Assembly (NCBI RefSeq): GCF_002934545.1
Contig: NZ_PTJA01000005.1
Location: 124,001-188,000 of the forward strand
DNA length: 64,000 nt
Reading direction: 5' to 3'
DNA from: Lacrimispora xylanisolvens
GTDB lineage: Bacteria > Bacillota > Clostridia > Lachnospirales > Lachnospiraceae
Shown piece after piece: positions 36,222 through 44,775 of this stretch (position 1 is the stretch's first letter; each line of letters begins with the position of its first letter). Both the position numbers and the translations under genes were made by a program. The notes beneath the pieces are model-generated. The model did no database searches. It was not told where the DNA came from and saw only the letters and a list, made by a program, of their open reading frames with translations.

Positions 36222-36446
36222 TTACCGAAGAACTTTAAATTCTGCTTCCGGTTCAATCTTATAGGCTGTTTTTCTGGCTGCTTCCATAATCTCATCCACT
36301 TTTTCTTCTAAAACTTCCATGGTTAATCTCTGGGTCATAAAGCTTAAGGATGCGCTTTCCACACCATTTAATTTTTTAACCTCTTCTTCAATTTTAGCTG
36401 CACAGTTTGCACAGCAAAGGCCCTCTAACTTAACTATTTTTTTCAT
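36222..36446 (-). CDS. Stand-alone heavy-metal-associated (HMA) domain protein
   Basis: 74 residues. One ferredoxin-like HMA fold with the metal loop GLCCANCAAKIE near residues 9-20, which has an extra Cys ahead of the usual CxxC. It probably delivers metal to, or regulates, the adjacent ATPase that lacks its own N-terminal HMA domain. It could be a metallochaperone or the split N-terminal domain of the pump. Its ATG follows GGAG. Confidence 0.88.
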   Translation of the reverse strand: MKKIVKLEGLCCANCAAKIEEEVKKLNGVESASLSFMTQRLTMEVLEEKVDEIMEAARKTAYKIEPEAEFKVLR

Positions 36447-36485
36447 CTTTCCTCTTCTCCTTTTCTCTCTATTTAATGTGAATCC

Positions 36486-36866
36486 TTATTCGCTGATATG
36501 CTCCATTCCCTGAGCCAGAATGGTTTGTATATGACCATCTGCCAGAGAATAAAAAACGGTCTTTCCTTCTCTTTTAAATTTCACCAGACGCATCTGCTTT
36601 AACACACGAAGCTGATGGGAAATTGCCGACTGCCCCATGGAAAGCAGATTGGCAATATCACAGACACACATCTGGGACTGGCTGAGCACATAGAGAATTC
36701 TGATTCTCGTTGGGTCGCCAAAAATTTTAAAAAAATCTGCAAGATCCATCAGCTGCTGCTCTTTTGGCATGGCTTTTAACACCTGATTTACAACATTCTC
36801 ATGGACACAGATAAAATCACACTGATCAATGTCCCCGTCACGAACGGTTTTCTCTTCTTCTGCCAT
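36486..36866 (-). CDS. ArsR/SmtB-family metal-sensing repressor (CadC type)
   Basis: 126 residues, winged-helix repressor. Cysteines CDFIC near residues 17-21 and CVCD in the recognition-helix region (about 68-71) match the CadC-type Cd/Pb/Zn thiolate site. The HTH reads MGQSAISHQLRVLKQMRLV. Metal binding would release it from DNA. A matching operator overlaps the start region of its own promoter, so it probably autoregulates the efflux operon. Confidence 0.92.
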   Translation of the reverse strand: MAEEEKTVRDGDIDQCDFICVHENVVNQVLKAMPKEQQLMDLADFFKIFGDPTRIRILYVLSQSQMCVCDIANLLSMGQSAISHQLRVLKQMRLVKFKREGKTVFYSLADGHIQTILAQGMEHISE

Positions 36867-36884
36867 CTCATACCTCCTTATATA

Positions 36885-36913
36885 TTAATATGTGAATAAC
36901 TGTTCATATGTTA
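36885..36913 (-). promoter_or_regulatory. ArsR/CadC-type operator
   Basis: Imperfect inverted repeat ATATGTGAA...TTCATATG, just downstream of the -10 of the arsR promoter and ahead of the AAGGAGG of arsR. It matches the known 12-2-12 style of SmtB/CadC sites in spacing and AT content. Confidence 0.65.
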
Positions 36914-36942
36914 ATATTAATCACTCTTTAATAATTTGTCAA
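36914..36942 (-). promoter_or_regulatory. Sigma-A promoter of the metal-efflux operon
   Basis: TTGACA (36942-36937), a 17-base spacer and TAATAT (36919-36914), immediately before the palindrome. Confidence 0.75.
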
Positions 36943-36960
36943 GTACCTTTTGCCAGGGTA

Positions 36961-36989
36961 TTGACACTTTTTTCCTATGATGATAGACT
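36961..36989 (+). promoter_or_regulatory. Sigma-A promoter of the ABC exporter operon
   Basis: TTGACA (36961-36966), a 17-base spacer and TAGACT (36984-36989). It points away from the metal-efflux promoter. The predicted leader is about 230 bases long. Confidence 0.6.
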
Positions 36990-37037
36990 ATAAGTCCTTT
37001 TCCATATCTAAACTCACATCTAAATTCAGGAAAAGAG

Positions 37038-37125
37038 AATATTGATACCACGGTAGAGTCCCCGGATGGAATTCCGGAGAGCTGTGCTGGCTGTATTGCC
37101 TGCACTGACCGCTTGGAAAGATATT
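37038..37125 (+). ncRNA. Candidate three-way-junction leader RNA of the ABC exporter operon
   Basis: P1 pairs AATAT and CCACGGT with ACCG-CT-TGG and ATATT. P2 is CCGGA-TGGAAT-TCCGG (37062-37077). P3 is GTGC-T-GGC-TGTATT-GCC-T-GCAC (37084-37105). Both joining strands begin AGAG. It lies between the promoter and the RBS. I could not match it to a riboswitch class I know. The rest of the leader to 37228 holds a weaker CTCTTCC/GGAAAGAG hairpin and the RBS. Confidence 0.45.
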
Positions 37126-37228
37126 AGAACGTTCTGACCAGTTATGACAGACCTCTTCCCTCTTACGGAAAGAGCTGCCCGCTGCAGGAATGAACCGTTC
37201 ACAAATATTACTACCAGGAGGAATTTTT

Positions 37229-38029
37229 ATGATTCAAGTGGAACACATGAACAAGACGTTCAAAGTCACAAGAAGAAGTGCCGGATTTTCCAATGCGGTA
37301 AAGGCGCTTATTCACAAGGAGACCGACACGATCCATGCTCTGTCCGATATATCCTTTTCCATCGGAGACGGAGAGATGGTAGGCTATATTGGCCCCAACG
37401 GTGCCGGAAAAAGCTCCACCATTAAAATTTTAAGCGGCATTTTAACTCCGGATCATGGGTCATGCCTGATTAACGGCCGGATTCCATGGAAGGACAGAAG
37501 GGAACATGTAAAGGACATCGGCGTTGTATTCGGTCAGCGCACCCAGCTTTGGTGGGATGTTCCTGTAATTGATTCCTTTGAACTGCTCCGCGACATCTAC
37601 GAAATCCCCAGAAACCAGTACTTAACTACATTAGAAGAGCTCATTGATCTTCTTGCACTGGAAGAGATTATTAAAACTCCGGCAAGACAGCTTTCTCTGG
37701 GTCAGCGCATGCGCTGTGAAATCGCAGCCTCTCTTCTCCATACCCCAAAGATCCTTTTTCTTGATGAACCAACCATTGGACTGGATGCCGTATCAAAGCT
37801 GGCAGTCCGGGATTTTATCAGAAAGCTGAACCGGATCCACAAAACCACAGTGCTTCTTACCACCCATGACATGCAGGACATTGATGCACTTGCAGACAGG
37901 GTTCTGCTGATTGGGAAAGGCCGGCTTTTATTGGACGGAACTCTTTCCGATTTGAAATCCCGGTGTGAGCCCCCATGCGCCACCCTGGATGAGATTGTCG
38001 CCTCCCTTTACCGGGAATTTCAGATTTAG
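37229..38029 (+). CDS. ABC-2 type exporter, ATP-binding protein
   Basis: 266 residues. Walker A GPNGAGKSS, Q-loop VVFGQRTQLWWDVP, signature LSLGQRMRCE (a variant of LSGGQ), Walker B ILFLDEPTIGLD and switch His TTHD are all present. The Q-loop WWDVP form is typical of the ATPases paired with DUF990/ABC-2 permeases. The frame opens 13 codons earlier, but AGGAGG is placed for the ATG at 37229. Two permease genes follow, each with short gaps. The substrate is unknown. Confidence 0.9.
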   Translation: MIQVEHMNKTFKVTRRSAGFSNAVKALIHKETDTIHALSDISFSIGDGEMVGYIGPNGAGKSSTIKILSGILTPDHGSCLINGRIPWKDRREHVKDIGVVFGQRTQLWWDVPVIDSFELLRDIYEIPRNQYLTTLEELIDLLALEEIIKTPARQLSLGQRMRCEIAASLLHTPKILFLDEPTIGLDAVSKLAVRDFIRKLNRIHKTTVLLTTHDMQDIDALADRVLLIGKGRLLLDGTLSDLKSRCEPPCATLDEIVASLYREFQI

Positions 38030-38040
38030 GAGGGGGCAAG

Positions 38041-38844
38041 ATGAAAAAATACTGGTCTTTTTTCCGCATCCGTTTTATTCGGGGATTGCAATACCGCACT
38101 GCCGCCCTTTCCGGAATGGTGACGCAATTTGTATGGGGATCCATGGAGATCCTTTTATTCCGGGCGTTTTATCAGGCTTCCCCCGAAAGCTTCCCCATGA
38201 CCTTTGAAGCGCTGTCCACTTATGTGTGGCTCCAGCAGGCATTTCTTGCTCTTTATATGGTCTGGTTCTGGGAATCAGAGCTTTTCAATTCCATCACGAC
38301 CGGAGATGTGGCCTATGAATTATGCCGTCCGGTCCGCCTTTACGATATGTGGTTTGTCAGAGGTCTGGCAGTCCGGCTTTCCAAAGCGGTGCTGCGCTGC
38401 ATGCCCATCCTGATATTTTCCTGGTTTCTTCCTGCTCCCTACGGACTTACGCTGCCGGGAGATGTGAAAATCTGGGCAGTTACAATTTTGTCCATGACAC
38501 TGGGACTGCTTCTCATTGTGGCCTTTAACATGATTGTTTATATGTCCGTATTTTACACCGTTTCCTCACAGGGGATTAAACTGTTTGTTACCTCGCTGGC
38601 GGAATTTTTAAGCGGTTCCGTTATACCGCTTCCCTTTCTTCCCGACCATGTACGGACGATTGTGGAATTACTACCTTTTGCCTCCGCACAGAATGTTCCG
38701 TTCCGGATTTTTGCCGGTGATATAACTGGACCTGATCTTACCATCAGCATCTTAAAACAGACATTCTGGCTGTTTGCATTTGTACTCATCGGACGGTATT
38801 TAGAAAAGCGGGCTTTAAAACGGGTTGTCATACAGGGCGGTTGA
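38041..38844 (+). CDS. ABC-2 type exporter permease, first subunit
   Basis: 267 residues with about six hydrophobic segments. It carries the family landmarks of this permease group: FRIRFIRGLQYRTAAL at the start and a polar loop FNSITTGDVAYELCRP. It is paired with the next gene, so the exporter is probably a heterodimer of permeases plus an ATPase dimer. AGGAGG precedes the ATG 11 bases after the ATPase stop. The transported compound cannot be inferred. Confidence 0.87.
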   Translation: MKKYWSFFRIRFIRGLQYRTAALSGMVTQFVWGSMEILLFRAFYQASPESFPMTFEALSTYVWLQQAFLALYMVWFWESELFNSITTGDVAYELCRPVRLYDMWFVRGLAVRLSKAVLRCMPILIFSWFLPAPYGLTLPGDVKIWAVTILSMTLGLLLIVAFNMIVYMSVFYTVSSQGIKLFVTSLAEFLSGSVIPLPFLPDHVRTIVELLPFASAQNVPFRIFAGDITGPDLTISILKQTFWLFAFVLIGRYLEKRALKRVVIQGG

Positions 38845-38856
38845 AAGGAGGATACC

Positions 38857-39642
38857 ATGAATTCAGTCAGGCTTTACTTTATTTTTTTTCTCATGCATTT
38901 AAAAAGCATGATGCAGCACAAAGTTTCATTTTTTATAACATTAATCGGGCAGTTTTTAATCTCCTTTAATGTCTTTTTAGGAGTCTATTTTATGATGACC
39001 CGTTTCCACCAGGTGAACGGATTCTCTTACAGCGAGGTACTTTTGTGTTTTTCCATTACTCTTATGGCTTTTACACTGGCAGAAACCGTTTTCCGAAGTC
39101 TGGATACATTTGAAACCATAATTGGAAACGGAGAATTTGACCGTATTTTACTCCGTCCGAAAAACAGTCTGTTTCTGGTTCTTTGCAGCAAGGTGGACTT
39201 AACCAGATTCGGACGGCTGATTCAGGCTGTTGTCATGCTGGTTTATGGGATTTGCTACAGCTCCATAAACTGGACACCCCTTCGGTGCATTCTGGTAGTA
39301 TTGATGATTTTAGGAGGCGTCTGTGTTTTTGGAGCCATTTACCTGATTTTTGCATGCTTATGCTTTTTTACTCTGGAGGGACTGGAATTTATGAATGTAT
39401 TTACAGACGGAGCCAGGGAATATGGAAAGTATCCCATCGGGATCTATGGGAAAACCGTTCTTTTTATCTGTACTTACCTGGTTCCCTTTGCTCTGTTCCA
39501 GTATTATCCTTTTTTATATCTGACAGGAAAGTCAGACAACCTGTGGTACAGCCTGCTGCCACTGTTTAGTGCCCTTTTTCTCATTCCTGCATTTCTTTTA
39601 TGGAAATTAGGGTTAAGGCACTATCAGTCCACCGGCTCCTGA
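38857..39642 (+). CDS. ABC-2 type exporter permease, second subunit (DUF990-like)
   Basis: 261 residues with six hydrophobic segments. It shows the DUF990-type features: an N-terminal KSMMQHKVSFF, the loop GEFDRILLRPKNSLF, and YPIGIYGKTVLFICTYLVPFA near the end. It starts 12 bases after the first permease gene. A strong terminator closes the operon. Confidence 0.87.
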   Translation: MNSVRLYFIFFLMHLKSMMQHKVSFFITLIGQFLISFNVFLGVYFMMTRFHQVNGFSYSEVLLCFSITLMAFTLAETVFRSLDTFETIIGNGEFDRILLRPKNSLFLVLCSKVDLTRFGRLIQAVVMLVYGICYSSINWTPLRCILVVLMILGGVCVFGAIYLIFACLCFFTLEGLEFMNVFTDGAREYGKYPIGIYGKTVLFICTYLVPFALFQYYPFLYLTGKSDNLWYSLLPLFSALFLIPAFLLWKLGLRHYQSTGS

Positions 39643-39648
39643 TTCAAT

Positions 39649-39692
39649 AAAAATGCATCCCCGCGGCTTTTACAGTCCGCGGAGATGCATTT
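39649..39692 (+). terminator. Bidirectional terminator between the ABC exporter and NifX-like genes
   Basis: AAATGCATC and CCGCGG pair with CCGCGG and GATGCATTT, flanked by A- and T-runs, between convergent genes. Confidence 0.85.
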
Positions 39693-39717
39693 TTATTATC
39701 CCATATGTTTTGTTGCA

Positions 39718-40113
39718 TTAATCATGGCAGCTCTCTCCATGATGGTGATGACCACAATCGTGATCTTCACCTCCCTCATGATGATGGCTGCATTGTGTCT
39801 CAGGATCAAACTGAAGGCTTCCTGACAGCAGGGAATTTACCGCCTCATCAGCATTTCCTTCCACTCCCGGATATAACTTAATTCCAGCTTCTGACAGTGC
39901 ATTTCTCGCTCCTGCTCCAATCCCTCCGCAAATAAGAGTTTTTACACCCAGTCTGGTCAGAAAACCTGCCAGGGCACCGTGACCGTCTCCATTGGTATCC
40001 GCAACATCCTGTGATATTACATGTTGGTCTTCCACCTCATAGATTTTAAACTGTGTGGTTTGTCCAAAATGCTGAAATACATTACCTCTGTCATAAGTAA
40101 CCGCAATTTTCAT
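39718..40113 (-). CDS. NifX/NifB-type iron-molybdenum cofactor domain protein with His-rich tail
   Basis: 131 residues. The Nitro_FeMo-Co fold (1-105) shows AVTYDRGNVFQHFGQTTQF and TLICGGIGAGARNAL. The C-terminal 25 residues are rich in His and Cys (CSHHHEG, CGHHHHGESCHD) and probably bind metal. Stand-alone members are common in anaerobes without nitrogenase, where they may store or shuttle Fe-S or Mo-type clusters. No nif genes are in the window, so the role is open. Confidence 0.87.
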   Translation of the reverse strand: MKIAVTYDRGNVFQHFGQTTQFKIYEVEDQHVISQDVADTNGDGHGALAGFLTRLGVKTLICGGIGAGARNALSEAGIKLYPGVEGNADEAVNSLLSGSLQFDPETQCSHHHEGGEDHDCGHHHHGESCHD

Positions 40114-40172
40114 AGCAAGACCTCCTGTTATTTAGTCAATGACTCACTATGGATATCATAGAATTATTTTCG

Positions 40173-41552
40173 TCATATGTCAATAACTTTTGTCCCTTTC
40201 TGTATGATTCGTCCAAACAAAGTTGTAAAAACCAGTATGGATACCATTACGCTTATGAAATCTGAGATTGGCTCTGTGTAAAAAATATAATTAACCCCCA
40301 GCCATGCAGGCAATAATACCGCTCCAAGAAGGAAAATTGTCTTTCGGAACATGGATAGGGAAATTGCTGCCTTTGCAGCTCCCAGACCGGTGAATCCGTC
40401 TACAATTACGTACTGTAGTGCCAGAGGGATTATCCCCATGGTATAGATCTTTATCCCGCTGACAGTCAGATCAACATAGGATTGATCCCTGGTAAAAATA
40501 TGTACAAAGATCTGAGGAACCGTATGGGCAATCAGGAACATTACTGTGGTAAAACCAACTGCAAGAAGAGCAATATAGCGCTCTGCCTGCCTGATCCGCT
40601 CCGGTCTTCCTGCCCCTAAATTATAACCCAGAATGGTCTGGGTTCCTGTTGTAATACCTCCAAGAGGCATGGTTACCATTAACATAAAGCTTTGCACAAT
40701 GGTCATACAGGTGAGAAGCTTTTCTGCACTGCCCTCACCCCCAAAATGCATGATCACTGTATTTAAGGAAATGATAAGCACGTTATCAAATGCAATGATA
40801 AGGAACGGGGAAAGCCCCAGTGTAAGGATTCTCTTCATCACCTCTGAGTCATACCCCTGAAAGGTTATGCGAATGGGAGGGATTTTTCCAAAAAGAAACC
40901 GAAGAACATAGATACAGGATATCACCTGGGACAGTACGGTTGCGATAGCAGCACCTTTTACCCCCATTCCGAAAACAAAAATGAAAATAGGGTCCAGGAT
41001 TATATTGCTCACCGCTCCACAGAGAACGGATTTCATGGCTGTGCCGGCATATCCCTGGCTTACAATGAACGGATTTAATCCTGCAGAAAGCAATGCAAAC
41101 ACGGTCCCGGTAAGATATACGGTAAGATATTCATCTGCATAGGGAAATACGGTCTTCCCCGCGCCAAACCACATGAGAAGGCGGTCTTTCAACAGAAAGG
41201 ATACTGCAGTGATAAGAACGGAAAAAATCAATAAGAGCAAAAAGCAGTTGGCCAGAATCTGGCTGGCAGCTCTCTGGTTTTTTTCTCCCAGTCGAATGCT
41301 CATAAGGGGAGATCCTCCTGCTCCCACCAAAAAAGCAAAAGAAGAAATCAGGGTCACAATGGGACCGCAGATTCCAACTCCTGCCAGGGCGACTTCCCCG
41401 ATCGCCGGGATATTTCCAATATACATACGGTCTACGATACTATATAATACACTGACAAACTGAGCCAGCATGGAGGGTACCGCAAGCCTCCATACCAGCC
41501 CTTTTATATGATCTGAATTTAAATCGTTTTCTTTTTTCACCTGTAACTCCAT
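40173..41552 (-). CDS. MATE-family multidrug/sodium antiporter
   Basis: 459 residues, 12 predicted membrane helices in two MatE halves. Signatures include LVWRLAVPSMLAQFVSVLYS near the start and GLSPFLIIAFDNVLI at the start of the second half. MATE pumps expel drugs or metabolites in exchange for Na+ or H+. The ATG overlaps the stop of the upstream GH25 gene (TAATG), so the two are coupled, though a functional link is not obvious. Confidence 0.93.
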   Translation of the reverse strand: MELQVKKENDLNSDHIKGLVWRLAVPSMLAQFVSVLYSIVDRMYIGNIPAIGEVALAGVGICGPIVTLISSFAFLVGAGGSPLMSIRLGEKNQRAASQILANCFLLLLIFSVLITAVSFLLKDRLLMWFGAGKTVFPYADEYLTVYLTGTVFALLSAGLNPFIVSQGYAGTAMKSVLCGAVSNIILDPIFIFVFGMGVKGAAIATVLSQVISCIYVLRFLFGKIPPIRITFQGYDSEVMKRILTLGLSPFLIIAFDNVLIISLNTVIMHFGGEGSAEKLLTCMTIVQSFMLMVTMPLGGITTGTQTILGYNLGAGRPERIRQAERYIALLAVGFTTVMFLIAHTVPQIFVHIFTRDQSYVDLTVSGIKIYTMGIIPLALQYVIVDGFTGLGAAKAAISLSMFRKTIFLLGAVLLPAWLGVNYIFYTEPISDFISVMVSILVFTTLFGRIIQKGTKVIDI

Positions 41553-42511
41553 TATTTTGACTGATTTGTTATCTCTCCCTGCGAACCAAAGGTATAAGAT
41601 ACATTGTCTATTACCATGGTCTTATCATGAACTACCATTCCATTGGAATCCAGATAATACCACACTCCATCCGGTTGAATCCAGCCGGTCTGTCTTTCAT
41701 AATTTTTCATGTAATACCGTTCCCCATCAATGGTTTTAAAGCCATCTGACGGAATCATGGAACCGTAATCTGCAAAGGATAATTCGATCGTAACATCTCC
41801 ATCAATTCCTGCCACTCTTCCTTTATCCGTACACTGCCAGATGGTTCTGTTTTGATAATCATTGACCGTTCCGTATCTGGCATACCATACATCATATGGA
41901 ACCTGGCTCATATCGATATGAAGAGACAGCCATTTATTATTTGCATAGACAATGGGACGATAGCCTGCATCTGCAATGGTTTTGCAGAATGCATTGATAT
42001 TATCCGTAATCTGCTGTTTAGAAAGCTTATTATCAAGCAGATACTGGGATTCCACATCATAGGCGATGGGATAAGATATCCGGTAATCCTTAACCTGACG
42101 CAGCACATACCTGGCCTCTTCCACTGCAGTCTGGGTATCAAGCGCCTGGGTATAAAAAAATACCCCGGTCTTAAGACCGTTTTCCGAAGCATGCTTCATA
42201 TTCTCTGAGAAATAGGGGTCCATATCATTGAGGTAACCGATCCGCACCATGGCAAAAGAAACTCCGTCCTCTGCCACCTTCTTCCAGTCAATCCCACCGT
42301 TTGCCTCATTCTGTCTGTTCTGGTATTTGGTCACTGTAATTCCCTTTGCTAAAACTCCTGTAATGGGATTACCGGATGCATCGATATATTGTCCATTCTC
42401 CAGTTTCCAGGCTTCTGCCGAATAACCATTTAAAGGGGTAGCAAATGCCTCAGAAGCCATAAGACAGGCAATCAGATAAGCGGCGATCCTCAATCTTATG
42501 TTTTTTTTCAT
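41552..42511 (-). CDS. Secreted GH25 lysozyme-like muramidase with wall-binding repeats
   Basis: 319 residues. A signal peptide covers about residues 1-25. The GH25 domain (about 55-250) contains GIDWKKVAEDGVSFAMVRIG, the acidic pair in YPIAYDVES, and YDVWYARYG. Two aromatic repeats follow (ERYYMKNYERQTGWIQPDG, WYYLDSNGMVV), of the choline-binding type. It hydrolyses peptidoglycan glycan outside the cell. A TTG 4 codons earlier is possible, but GGAGG is placed for the ATG at 42511. Confidence 0.9.
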   Translation of the reverse strand: MKKNIRLRIAAYLIACLMASEAFATPLNGYSAEAWKLENGQYIDASGNPITGVLAKGITVTKYQNRQNEANGGIDWKKVAEDGVSFAMVRIGYLNDMDPYFSENMKHASENGLKTGVFFYTQALDTQTAVEEARYVLRQVKDYRISYPIAYDVESQYLLDNKLSKQQITDNINAFCKTIADAGYRPIVYANNKWLSLHIDMSQVPYDVWYARYGTVNDYQNRTIWQCTDKGRVAGIDGDVTIELSFADYGSMIPSDGFKTIDGERYYMKNYERQTGWIQPDGVWYYLDSNGMVVHDKTMVIDNVSYTFGSQGEITNQSK

Positions 42512-42537
42512 TGTATCCTCCAATTACTGCTTTTAAT

Positions 42538-43668
42538 CTAATCATCTTTCTCTTTTCGAAATCCATCGATGTCTTGAACCAAGGTCTTTATGCTGTAAAA
42601 GAACCGGTCGAAGGCACCGAACTTATAAATGCTGATCACCAGCATTCCAATGGGAACAGCCAGTATCATTCCGGCAATCCCGCTTATTTTAAATCCCAGA
42701 TATAAAAATAATAATGTCATTAACGGATCAAGACCCATGGTATCTCCTACGATCTTCGGCTGAATGATCTGTCTTAATACCAGTGTCAGTACGTAAATCA
42801 CAATCAGACCTACGCCAAAGGCATATTCTCCTGAAACAATCCTAAGAATCGCCCAGGGAATCAGGATGGTTCCAGTCCCAAGGATAGGAAGGAAATCAAG
42901 AATGGCAATAATGACAGCAAGCAAAAGTGCATACTTCACTCCCAGAACCAGAAATCCTGCTGCCAGTACACCTGCGATAATGAACATGATCTTAAACTGA
43001 GCAAGAAAGTAGCCTCCTACCAGACGTTTTACATCCTTTTTCAGATAATTATAATATTCGGAAAATCCATCAGGAGTATACCGGTCTAAAATAACAAGAA
43101 TTTTATCCCGGTCCACAATAAAAATATAGGAAGAAAATATGGTTACAACCGTGTAAACCAATGCTGCAGGAATACTCTTTACCACATTGCCCGCAGCCAT
43201 AAAGGTGGGCGATGCGATCTTCTGCACCATAACATTTAAATATTCTCCAATATGTGTTACAAATACATTCACCGAATCCTGAATTCCACTGGGAAGAAAA
43301 CGCAGCAGATTTTCTGCTGTCAGAAGCATCTTCTGAACCTCCACCCAGGCCGAATCATAGTAAAGGGGGATATCTTTCACAAATCCTGCTGCTTCCGAAA
43401 TCAGTTTTGATATGATTAAATAAAAAGCACCAATAATAAGAGCCAGTACTGCCACCACAATCAGCACAGAGCTGTGCTTTCTCACCAGCTTCAGGCGTTT
43501 CTCCAGCAAACGCACCAGAGGATTGGCAATGACTGAAATCACCCAGCCAATTACGAATGGAAGAAAGAAATTCAGTATTCTTGGTCCCCAGATGCAGATT
43601 AAATAAGTAAACATAATAGGGATAATAATATTTAATAAAATTCTGCTATATTTTTTTACAAATTCCAT
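42538..43668 (-). CDS. ytvI: AI-2E family membrane protein, YtvI-like
   Basis: 376 residues with about eight hydrophobic segments. The family pattern is visible in LPFVIGWVISVIANPLV near the N-terminus, LLAVIIAILDFLPILGTG in the second half, and GMILAVPIGMLVISIYK near the end. YtvI is a sporulation-induced membrane protein of unknown transport role in Bacillus; other AI-2E members export ions or signals. It stands 26 bases upstream of the GH25 gene, so they are possibly co-transcribed. Confidence 0.85.
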   Translation of the reverse strand: MEFVKKYSRILLNIIIPIMFTYLICIWGPRILNFFLPFVIGWVISVIANPLVRLLEKRLKLVRKHSSVLIVVAVLALIIGAFYLIISKLISEAAGFVKDIPLYYDSAWVEVQKMLLTAENLLRFLPSGIQDSVNVFVTHIGEYLNVMVQKIASPTFMAAGNVVKSIPAALVYTVVTIFSSYIFIVDRDKILVILDRYTPDGFSEYYNYLKKDVKRLVGGYFLAQFKIMFIIAGVLAAGFLVLGVKYALLLAVIIAILDFLPILGTGTILIPWAILRIVSGEYAFGVGLIVIYVLTLVLRQIIQPKIVGDTMGLDPLMTLLFLYLGFKISGIAGMILAVPIGMLVISIYKFGAFDRFFYSIKTLVQDIDGFRKEKDD

Positions 43669-43722
43669 GCTTATCTCCTGTCTTTATAATACCCGAAAAA
43701 GTCCAAGTGATAAATAGTCTGA

Positions 43723-44775
43723 TCAAAGAAATTTCTCCAGGAAATCATAAAGCTTTTCCATCTCCTCATCCGTACCAATGGTGATCCTTAAATAATTATC
43801 AAGCCTTGGCTGTTTAAAGTAACGAACGAAAATCTGTTTTTCTCTCAGCGCCAGGTAAATATCTTCCGCTTTTTTCTCCTTATGACTGGCAAAAATAAAA
43901 TTAGTCATGGAATCAGGAAATACAAACCCAAGTTCGCTGAGACGTTCTTTCGCTTTCTCTCTTGTGGTTATAATTTTTTCAACCGTCTGTCTGAAATAAC
44001 AGTCATCCTTTACCGCTTCCGCTCCCAGAACCTGGGCTGGCATATTCATAGTATAGGAATTATAAGAATACTTTACATCGTTTAAAGCCCGTATCAGTTC
44101 TTTGTTACCCATTGCAAAACCAATCCGCATTCCTGCCATAGACCTGGATTTGCTAAAGGTCTGCACTACCAGAAGATTCTCATATTTTTTAATCAGCCCG
44201 GCCGCACTTTCACCGCCGAAATCAATGTAAGCTTCATCCACAATCACAACCGACTCCTGATTGTGGGCAATGATGTCTTCCACTTCACTTAATGGCATAA
44301 ATACGCCAGTGGGTGCGTTGGGGTTCGGAAATATGATTCCCCCATTCTCTTTATAATAATCTTCCTTACGAATGAGAAAATGCTCATTCAGAACAGGTGT
44401 CTCAAAAGGAATATGGAACAGCTCCGCCCATACCTGATAGAAGGAATACGACACATCGGGAAATAAGACTGGTTTTTCAGAATTAAAAAATGTGAGAAAT
44501 GACATGGCAATCACATCATCAGACCCGACTCCCACAAAAATCTCATCTTCCTCCATCTGATAATATTCACACAGTGCCTTTGTCAGAACGGTAGAAGACG
44601 GATCCGGATATTTGCGGAACGTATCATAATCCATCTCATCAATGGCTTTTTTTACCAGAGGTGACGGAGGATAAGGATTTTCATTGGTATTCAGTTTAAT
44701 TAAGTTCCCGCCCTTTGGCTGTTCGCCTGGAACATATGGGGTTACTGTCCGGATATTCGCCTGCCATGCTTTCAT
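43723..44775 (-). CDS. hisC: Histidinol-phosphate aminotransferase
   Basis: 350 residues, PLP fold type I. The HisC-type N-terminus reads VTPYVPGEQPKG and LNTNENPYPPSP. PLP contacts are NPNAPTG, VIVDEAYIDF and the lysine in VVQTFSKSRSMAGMRIGF. It transaminates imidazole-acetol phosphate in histidine synthesis; relatives can act on aromatic amino acids. It overlaps the upstream aminotransferase by 4 bases. No other his genes are nearby, so the annotation to histidine is by family. Confidence 0.9.
   Translation of the reverse strand: MKAWQANIRTVTPYVPGEQPKGGNLIKLNTNENPYPPSPLVKKAIDEMDYDTFRKYPDPSSTVLTKALCEYYQMEEDEIFVGVGSDDVIAMSFLTFFNSEKPVLFPDVSYSFYQVWAELFHIPFETPVLNEHFLIRKEDYYKENGGIIFPNPNAPTGVFMPLSEVEDIIAHNQESVVIVDEAYIDFGGESAAGLIKKYENLLVVQTFSKSRSMAGMRIGFAMGNKELIRALNDVKYSYNSYTMNMPAQVLGAEAVKDDCYFRQTVEKIITTREKAKERLSELGFVFPDSMTNFIFASHKEKKAEDIYLALREKQIFVRYFKQPRLDNYLRITIGTDEEMEKLYDFLEKFL

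Noticed and set aside
36917-37105. A 62-codon minus-strand ORF between the metal-efflux and ABC exporter promoters
   Set aside because: It overlaps both promoters and the folded leader, has no clear ribosome site, and its composition is not protein-like.
37038-37125. Fluoride riboswitch or T-box in the ABC exporter leader
   Set aside because: GGATGGAATTCC and a GATACCACGG stretch recall parts of these motifs, but the required fluoride GC/CTCC elements and the T-box GGTACCGCG core are absent.
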